DNA of 64,000 bases from contig JAYGXS010000008.1 in NCBI GenBank assembly GCA_036362985.1, forward strand, positions 12,442,278-12,506,277. The letters are read 5' to 3'. The stretch comes from Ligula intestinalis. Its lineage: Eukaryota; Platyhelminthes; Cestoda; Diphyllobothriidea; Diphyllobothriidae. Under the pieces are notes generated by a model, which searched no databases, was not told the DNA's origin, and saw only the letters and a list, made by a program, of their open reading frames with translations. Every line of letters begins with the position of its first letter. The first letter of the stretch is position 1. Of the stretch, positions 12,701-21,700 are shown one piece after another. A program made the translations under genes and the position numbers.

Positions 12701-15700
12701 GGTGCCTTAAGTCCAGCGGTACGTTACGAAGTTGTAGGCGTTCTTACCACTTGTCCCATCTTTTCTTTTTTCTCTTGAAACATGCTGATTGTGTGTTTCC
12801 AGCATGGCCTTATGCCTTCGCCGTATAGCATTATCCAAGTCAGTTTGCTTGTATTTGTTATCTTTGTTCCAATTTGCGAAAACCTCCAAGCATATGCAGT
12901 TAAATTATTAAATCGATGCATACCCAGTAGAACTTTATGAAAATTGGAGTCAACTATGGCCAACTTGCAGGGAAGCTTTCTCACCTACTACTAAGCTTCA
13001 ATAGCCATGAACCTTGAAGGGCTTACTGCCTCCATAGTAAATACCTACTGGGAACACATCGGTGTGATAGGGTTGCACTACCCTGCATAAAATAGGACCC
13101 CTATGTGTGTTGGTTTTCTTACACACGGGCAGACCATCAATCGCTAACTGAATATCAACTCTGTCGGCAACCGGATTCGCATTATTGCTTTAAACTCGGC
13201 CCAGTTGACGTTCTAAACCTATGTGAACGTATTCACCGTCACCCATTTGGGCTACCTTTATGTTGAAAAATTTCTTTACCACTGCTCTTGAATCGGTTGG
13301 TTATTCAGGTAACAGTGGCTTAATTATATCCATTAGTTCGCGCAAATGCTTGTGTGGTATATGGTTTCGAACTGCACATTCACGTATTACCTTAACGTAG
13401 GCCATCGGCGCAGATTGAGGGCTATTTTCCATGCCCATTTCCTCGGTTCCATCCTCCTCTTCCTCATCTCCTGTAAGAGCCTAATCAGCGTCACTTACGG
13501 TTGATGACGACTCCCAATAATAATTGTTCGATTCAGGAAGCGTCGTGCTCCTATTTCCTACATTTTTAACAACATTCTCGGCTTCCATTCTTTTCTACAC
13601 GGCCTCCTCTACCGCCTGCTATTCCTCGTCTGCATACCTCTTAAGACGGCGTCTTCGTGTTCTCTCAGAATCCCCTTTAAACATTGTTAAAAATGGCAAA
13701 ACAATTGCAAATATTATAAAAAATATTATAGGCAATAGAAATATTATGCAACAGAAGGCAGCTGGAGTGATTGATGGAGTGATTCATAGCTCTCGTGATT
13801 GACAGCTCGCGTGCGCACGCCGTTCACGTCAAAAAAATGGCGCTTGCGCATGCTTACGCGTACGCGAGTACGTTGTGCGTGCAAAGTGCACAAGCCAATA
13901 AGATTTTAGATTGCGTCATTGAGGCAACCAATTACGTTGCAGCCTTGCGTACTTCTAGAAATAGCCACTCATAGACGTCTACTAGACGACTAGTTGCTAC
14001 TGGGGATTAATTCAACTTTCAGATATATACTGGCGAATTAAAAAAACTGGCCATATACATTGCCACTTTTTGAAGTAATTATTATTCTTTCGTCTGTTCC
14101 GTTTCTAAATAAAGTAAAAGGGGATTGCAAAGTATACAAAAAAACGATTTTTCTTCACGACTTACATTAAATAAGGCATTATTTGTTAAATCTACGAAAA
14201 CATGTTAGACATTTGGTTTTTATTGGAGGACATTTGAGGTTCATCGCTGCATTCAAACAAAAACTCTTCTGTTGATGCATTTTTTACAAAGAAACTTCAC
14301 CAGATAGCTAAACATAATTTCTTAAACACACATGTTCAATGTTACTGCAAACAAATTTGGTTCCGTTGTAACTTACCATACTAACAGGTAAGGTACTTGC
14401 TAAAAGGCCCAGACACGTGTTTCGCCTGTATTCTGCCGCTGCTTGACACAGCTGCTAGGGGTCCAGCTCATCAGTGGGTCCCCCTTGGCTTAACTTGGCT
14501 TCACTTCAATCTGAAAATTTTGTGCAAACTTTTCAAGTTCTGAGAGGGATATCTTCTGTACCTATTTTATTTATTTTGGTGTTCCTTCTTAGTATTATCA
14601 ACTTTAACGTGCCTACTCCCAATTACCCCAAAATTAATGGTTATTTTTCTTAATAAACCTAACTAAAATGACGATTTAACTAAGTAAGAGGCTTTTGCAG
14701 AATTCAATAAACTGAATGAATCACAATATTGTTTTAAAATATATGCCAAAGTGTCAAGGCAAATTGCATAATTAGCGTTGCACGGTCTTCGGCAGATACT
14801 GTATTGATCGCACGAACGGGCGTTTGCCCAAAAGACTATGAGAACACATTCCAGCATAGTTATGAAAGAACAAAATAACAGGGTGTGAACGGTTCCATCC
14901 TAGCGTACCTGGTAGACTCGGTCTATGGCGTGGATGCTAAAGAGGCCTTCCGAGTAATCATAAAATGTATCTTGAAGCTATTCAAAATTCCTTGGATAGC
15001 GTCTGTTTGCTACAGCAGAAGCGGCCGCTTTAATGCTACGTTGACCTGTTCCGTGCGCCCAGAAAAATTTTGTAACGGCGCTGCAGTGACTATCGGCTAA
15101 ATTCGCTAATCCAACAGTCCACAGCTTCTCACCTTTCTCAGCTACAAGTCCCCTATTAAGGCTGGTCAGATTTTGAACCCCGATCCCCTTGACAACCACA
15201 ATATTTATCTACTAACGCACATTAATTATTTGGTTAATCATGATGTACATGTTCAAGCCCGCCGAAAATTTATCGAAAGCAAATGTTTGCTCGCTAATTT
15301 GTCTGCCGAACTATTTAACAATCACAGGATTAGAAGGATCCCAGTCAACTCATCGGCCACTGAACACCCAATAAACACTGGACTGATGGTGTCAGTCAGT
15401 ATCAGTCAGTATATTTGGAATAAATGACCGAAGACCTTAAAACCCCATTGAAACGGTACAGGAAGGTATACATTGTAGTGAAACATGCAAAAATTAGTAC
15501 AAATCGCTTTTGTTGTGCAAAAGTGCATAAAATATTTTGAAAACATTAATGGTTGCTAAGTAGAGGCGTTTGCAGAAGTGCAGCGTACAAAAAGGTCACT
15601 GTATATTTAGTATGACATATTTGTCTGAAACCTTCGGTTTAAATGAAACCTCTATTGAAATCAAGCAAGTAGTATGGTTATTTATAGTCATTATGTTAGG

Positions 15701-18700
15701 TGAGTGTTGAACTTTAACGGATGATTATCCATGTGTGTCTGGTAAGTGCGTCTGCTAACTGCCTTCTCAGCCATGTTAAAAAGTGAAAGCCTCAGACTCG
15801 CATTACGCATGAAGCATAGGAGATATATATGCAAGAAGTTTGGGAGCTTACCTACTGAATTTATGTGCTTACTAACCTGCACGCCTAAAGTCAAATGTGA
15901 CGTCTAGAGTGACTTATGTTGTCTCATATGTTGTAATGTCGCCAAGGCCTACGATGCCACCGACAAATAAGGCTTATCTGAATTCCCAAAGTAAGAAAAC
16001 AACAAGGGCGCAAAGGTGGAAGTTTATAAGCATACCTAGTGTAGCATATTTAAAGTGAGCAAGGCGTTACAAGATCAGGCCAGTTAGATTATGTCCTCAA
16101 GCGAGTTGCAACTCGACTGGTCTTGTGACTCATGCGGCTGCGCAGCAGTATCACGTGTGCTGCGCGTGGGCGGATCGATAACGTGGCAAGAAAGCGGCTT
16201 GCTATGCCTGCGGGTGCGCGCGTTGGTTAGGGCGGCTCTTAACAGCCCGCGCTTACAACGCTGGCCTAAGCCAACGCTAAGGCTGAAGCCAGAACTTCCA
16301 TAGTATCCACGTTTCTATATCTATGAACATCAGTCGGTCTCAGGCTGGAGTGTAGCACTGGCTCAGGGAAACTCAAAAGCCCTGGTTTGGGGGATTTGAA
16401 ATTGACGAGATAATTCGGACCACGCTGTCAGTCCAGTGTGTATTGTTTTGTGTTGAGTGGCTGGTCGAAGGACTGAGAGTCAGGTTGCAGTAGCTATTTC
16501 TTAATGTGGTCTTTCTGACAGTCACACGCAATTGAGATCTGAGTCAGGTGTGATGGCACACATAGGGCGTCTTTGGTCGCGCCAGCCACCTGCGTCCGAT
16601 CTCGCCCCCGCGCTTTTTGACTGTATATTTGCACCAGGGTTAGGTGGGTGAGTGCAGTGGTTTCTGCGCAGGTCACAGTTTCTTCATTACTCTGGTATAT
16701 GGTCGATATGGTCAAAATCGATGGTCGAACTGTCGTGTAGGACAGGATTACGACAATTCGATCGTCGATGGCACGTGCAATTACATAGGTCAACTCAAAG
16801 GGTGCATCGAGGACGTTTTGAGCTTATTGAAGCTGGTTGTTTCATGGTAAAATGCATTGCGGATTAAATGTGGACAAAAGGAGAGCAAACCCAGGCTAAG
16901 TATTATCAGAGGCAGACATTTATCACGAATTGATTAACCGAGTCAATGACTTGCCCCGCGGCTACCTATTAGACAGGTGGATGTCGCTCAGCCTATAGAG
17001 TAGCAAGTTCTACGGAGATACAAGCAATCGCTCCCAGAGACACTCATGACCTCTAGTCGATCGTTCTCTAGGCGCAACCTCTTCTCGCCGTTGTTCCTTT
17101 TGGAGTTGGTATGCGTATATTTGAAGGGTTACAGGCAGGGAATACCCTTAAGGACCCTACTAATGTAAAGACATCATACCATTTTTTCAGTCAGTATGAA
17201 GTTATGGAAATTCGAGTGAGTTTTCGGGGAACAATTTGAAGCAGTATGAAACAAATAAAGCCCTGAAAATGTTTACAAGGCGGGCAATAAGAAATCATGT
17301 TTTGATAGTTGCCATTTGTCAAACATAAAGCTATCAAGTCTTCTTTTTAAATCACCAACGGTGTCGCGGAAACCCTCCTGCTTTGCAGAGGGTTTGTTAC
17401 AGCGCCATTCTGATCGTTCAGACGCTTGGATATTTTTTGCTTCTCTCAGAATTCCCACCTTCATTGAAACTTACCTCTCTCTACAACCCTGAATTACGTG
17501 GATTGCTGACCTACGGAGAGTTATCTTCCCCTTTAGCCAATTCAAGTCTTTGCAAAATTTGACTGTTGTAGATGAAATTCGGACCGGCCTGTATCGGGGT
17601 ATGTTCAATCCCGCACGGTTAGTCACTGGCCTAGAAGATATGGCAAACAACTTTGGGCGGGGCTACTATGGTTGTCCGCAGAACTTGGTTGATCAGGGCA
17701 TGAACGCCGTGCGCAAGGAGGCCGAACAGGCGGACAAATTGCAGTCCTGCCTAGTGTTTCATTCCTTTGGTGGCGGTACCGGAGCGGGCACAACGTGTCG
17801 TAAGAAAAACATCTTTTTTCTACTTGTCCACAATGATGTCATCGCCGTCCCGACAACCTACCCTTTTTGCATTTCCTAGGATTGGTTGAACTAATGGATG
17901 CCGAATTCATGAAGGTGCCGAAAATCGAAATGGCAATCTATCCGGATTACCACAAGTCCTGCTCGGTCGTCGAACCCTACAATGCCGTCCTCTGTAGTAG
18001 TACCCTGGATGAAGTCAGCTCATTTGCCCTCCTGATAGAGAACGATGCGCTCTGCAGGATTTGCAATGAATCTCTGCGCATGGAACGGCCATCGTACCCT
18101 AATCTAAATCGAGTGCTAGCCCATGTGCGTGAACATCATTTTATCGCACAATGTTTATATTTAAAAAATAATGCCTACTGACTTCTTGCTGGGTAGGCAG
18201 TACTTAGCTCATGAATATTTTGTGCATTAAGGCATGCAGTGGGATTCTGGCGCCTTTGTGTTTCGATGGTCCTTTGACGGCCTCGCTGCCACAACTGCAA
18301 ACCAACCTCGTTCCCTATCCACGACTTCACTTCCTACAGGCTTCTCTGAATCCGATGTTTACTCATGACCAAACTATTCACGAAGGTAAGTCGGCTGATG
18401 TCCAAACCTTCTTCTTTAAAAGTGTCAATAAGCTGCGGAACACGCGTGCGACTCTGGAGATAACATTCTCTTCTCTTTCTGCTGCAGCTATAACAATCCA
18501 AGAACTAACAAACGGTGCGTTCAACTCAATAAACCAGATGATGGTCGGAGATCCCAAAGAGACTGTGATGATGGCGACGGCACTTTTATACCGTGGCCAG
18601 ATTCCCATCCAAGAAATAAATTCGAGCATTGATGCGATCAAGAAGCGGGGTTTAATCGGACTGGTTGACTGGTGTCCAACCGGCTTCAAGGTCAGCATCA

Positions 18701-21700
18701 GTTTATTTCAGTTCAGGTTCATATGGGAAAGGTAGCTGAAAGCCCTTGACTTCCATATCAGTGACAATAACATAGCAATATAGAAAGGCCCATATGTGTA
18801 ATTGAGGCAAGAGAGAGAGTGGTAGATGCAGTGCAAGTCTACTATTATTGAACGTAATTTAAGCGTTCCTGCACCCTTATACTCTGGAGCACATGGCGGA
18901 CCTCGTCGAAGTCAACGGTTGAACTATCCTGGTCAAATTTCAGCTAAAAGCTCTGGCAAAATTGATTGAAGAGGACCAAAAACTTATGATAAAATACTGT
19001 TTTCAAATATTCGGTAGCCTAAATTTAAATATTTTTTCGTTAAATTCCACCGATAGGAGGACAATTTTCCGTTTTCGTTAAATTTCGCTCGCATACGGTC
19101 AAATTTTCCTCAATTAGCATTCGTATACTCAACACGATAAGTTTATGTTGATTGAATTTGATTCTATTTAGCATATCAAAACAAGCATAATCTTATTTAC
19201 TTCAATACTTTTTGATCAATTCCGCCACAATTACATATTTCTTTACGCTTACTATCCGAGAGTTATATGTTTGACCACGAAATACTCCAAGCAGTTGGGC
19301 GGGGGGGTGGATACATAGAGGGGACGTACAGATCAATTTTGCCAAACACGTGCCTGGTTAGGAGCATGACAGTGTCCACAACCAAAGTAGTCAAGTCAAG
19401 TCTGAATCCATGCCTGAATCCCACTGTTGGAGAAAACGACATTTCGCGTGTTAATCCTTGTTCCAGTCGTGCGTAGTTTGAGAGGATGTCCTCGGAGTTT
19501 ATTGGTAATGGTTAGTTCACAGAAGTCGGTTTACGAGAGGAAGCAGCAGCATGTGAAATGCGCTTAGATGTCTGTAATGCCAATGAAAGAGGTCAAGATT
19601 GGACGATCGTAGCTGGTAATCAAGGCAGCCTTGGCCTTGCAGTAGCTCGGCTGCGCGTCAGTGGACGCTTTGAAGGATTTTGCGGTCCAAAACAGTCCGC
19701 GATCTTCAGGCATGAATGGCAACTTCCTGTTGTAGTAATACTAACATCCAAAAGACCTTACTGAAGCACATTTCATTGGACTTTGGCTTGTTTAGGTACA
19801 TCTTGACATTAAGGATTTGGTTATCTTCCAGCCGTAGGGTGATCGATGGCTTAAGTTGGGGCATAATCCACATTCCCTAGATCCTTCTGGCTTTTCATCT
19901 CTGGTGGTGGCGTGTGATTCTAAAAGTACACCCTCCGGTGCGCAGTGCTGGTTCTGCTGATGCGCATAATATTGTATTTGATAACAGTTAATGCTAGAGC
20001 TAGTAGCTCAAATGCTGCTCGATTCGATACAGGATTGCCGGTATATTTGCTTTTTCATATTCTTTGCGGATCACTTTTGACGTTTAAGGTGACCAATAAA
20101 CATGCTGATGTCGTAGTCTTATCCACTTATGCAATAAAGAAGGAAGAGGATGGGAACAATAGAGGAACCTTGAGTAATTCCACTTTCATCCAACACCTCC
20201 AGCGACTGTTGGTTGCCAAGGCGTGTGGTCGAAGAACGACTAGTTAAGAAGATGTCATTCAAGTTTAAATGTAACTTCTCACCCATATACGGCTGAGGGA
20301 TCGAAAGGGTAGATACAGTGGTTCTGCCAACTCGACATTTTTGTAGAGGTTATACTAGGGCCTGATGATTTTGTTTATTTTAGCTTCGGATTTTCTTGCA
20401 TATTATTATTAGATTCTGTAAGGATCATTGAATCGACTGCCGGGATCTCATCTTCACTCAACTTATCAGTGGTTAGATTGGGCTTTCTCGTAAAAACCGA
20501 CTGAAGGAACTTGGACAAATGTTCAACCTGTTCGCCATCCTTGCAACGTTCGGCAAAATCATTCGTTAATATGTTTGCAGAAGTCCGTAAAGTTAGATCA
20601 ACGGGTTCGCCTATGGTTATAATCCATCAAGGGTATCTGCTTAGATAAAAAAGCATTTCAAGGAAAATGTCGCTTGAAATAATGACAAAACTATCTTCTA
20701 GGGCAGCCTAAGTATCCATTCTCCCCACCCAATTTTCTTAAGTAATTTGTGGTCAAACATTTTATTCCTGGTTAGTGAGTGTAAATGACTATTTAATTGT
20801 GTTGGAGATGAATAAAAAAATGTTAAATTAAAGAAACTCATATTTGTTTCAATATACCAAATAGAATCAACTCAATCGACATTAACTCCTGTTACGCAAG
20901 CAACTGGTGCCTTCATGGAAATTCATCCCTATGTTGGCGGAGATTAAAGAAAAATAGAAAGCATGGTTAGTAAAACTGGAAAAGTAGGTTATTGTTATAA
21001 TTGAAAGACAACTAATGCCTCTAAAGACACCCCTGCGGAAAAAATTGCAGTTTTATTCGCGGAGCAAGCTGTCAATTTCGCACGCCAGTATTTGAAGCCA
21101 ATAGCTGAATCAACTAATGTACAGCTTTCGTGCATTCCTTATAAAACATGAGAAAGGTAAAAATTGCTTCAGCATATCCATACTTATTTGGCTGCGCAAG
21201 AAAACCTCAGAAATTGAGCACCTCATACTCGTTGTTGGTTATTTTTCTTGACGATTCCTTTCTGATTAGATAGGCGTCGTGCCGACCCTTCCCGCCGTCA
21301 TACAAGCCAGTGGAATCGGCAAAACAAACAGACAGCTAACCGCGCTCTACAATTCAACACTCATTGTCAGCCCACTGAAGGCAAATTTGCACAAGTTTAA
21401 GGTCCTTCTTTCTAAAAAGGCCTTCATACACTGGTACCTCCAAGAAGGTATGGAACAGGGAGAATTTCAGGAATGCATGGAGGACGTATTGAATATTCTG
21501 CAGGATTATCTTTTTGTTGAAAGTAAGTGGCAGTTGTGCGGAAAGTGCAAGTCAGTGCAAGTCAAGTCTCCTAACAAACGCAGTTGAGAAATTATTTGCG
21601 AAAACTCCCATTTTTGGCGATACGAATACCTAGATTTAGAAGTAACTTATGCAGCCAATTTCGAATAACCTGAAAATGCTTGGTAACTTCTGCTATCCTG

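Larger units (their letters stand above)
772..17571 (+). other. Tubulin intron of 16.8 kb filled with transposable elements
   Basis: The donor GTGAGT at 772 and the acceptor TTGTAG at 17566-17571 rejoin Val-Val-Asp-Glu across the gap exactly as in other alpha-tubulins. The intron carries Penelope-like, LINE, hAT-like and other DNA-transposon material described separately. The other five introns in this model are 80, 107, 102, 2579 and 1426 bp. Confidence 0.85.

Noticed and set aside
16494..16867. Overlapping ORFs on both strands in a GC-richer part of the tubulin intron
   Set aside because: They overlap antisense, show no motifs, and lie inside an intron.
18691..18735. Read-through extension of tubulin exon e
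   Set aside because: It would break the 18-residue loop length; GTCAGC at 18691 gives the exact family length.
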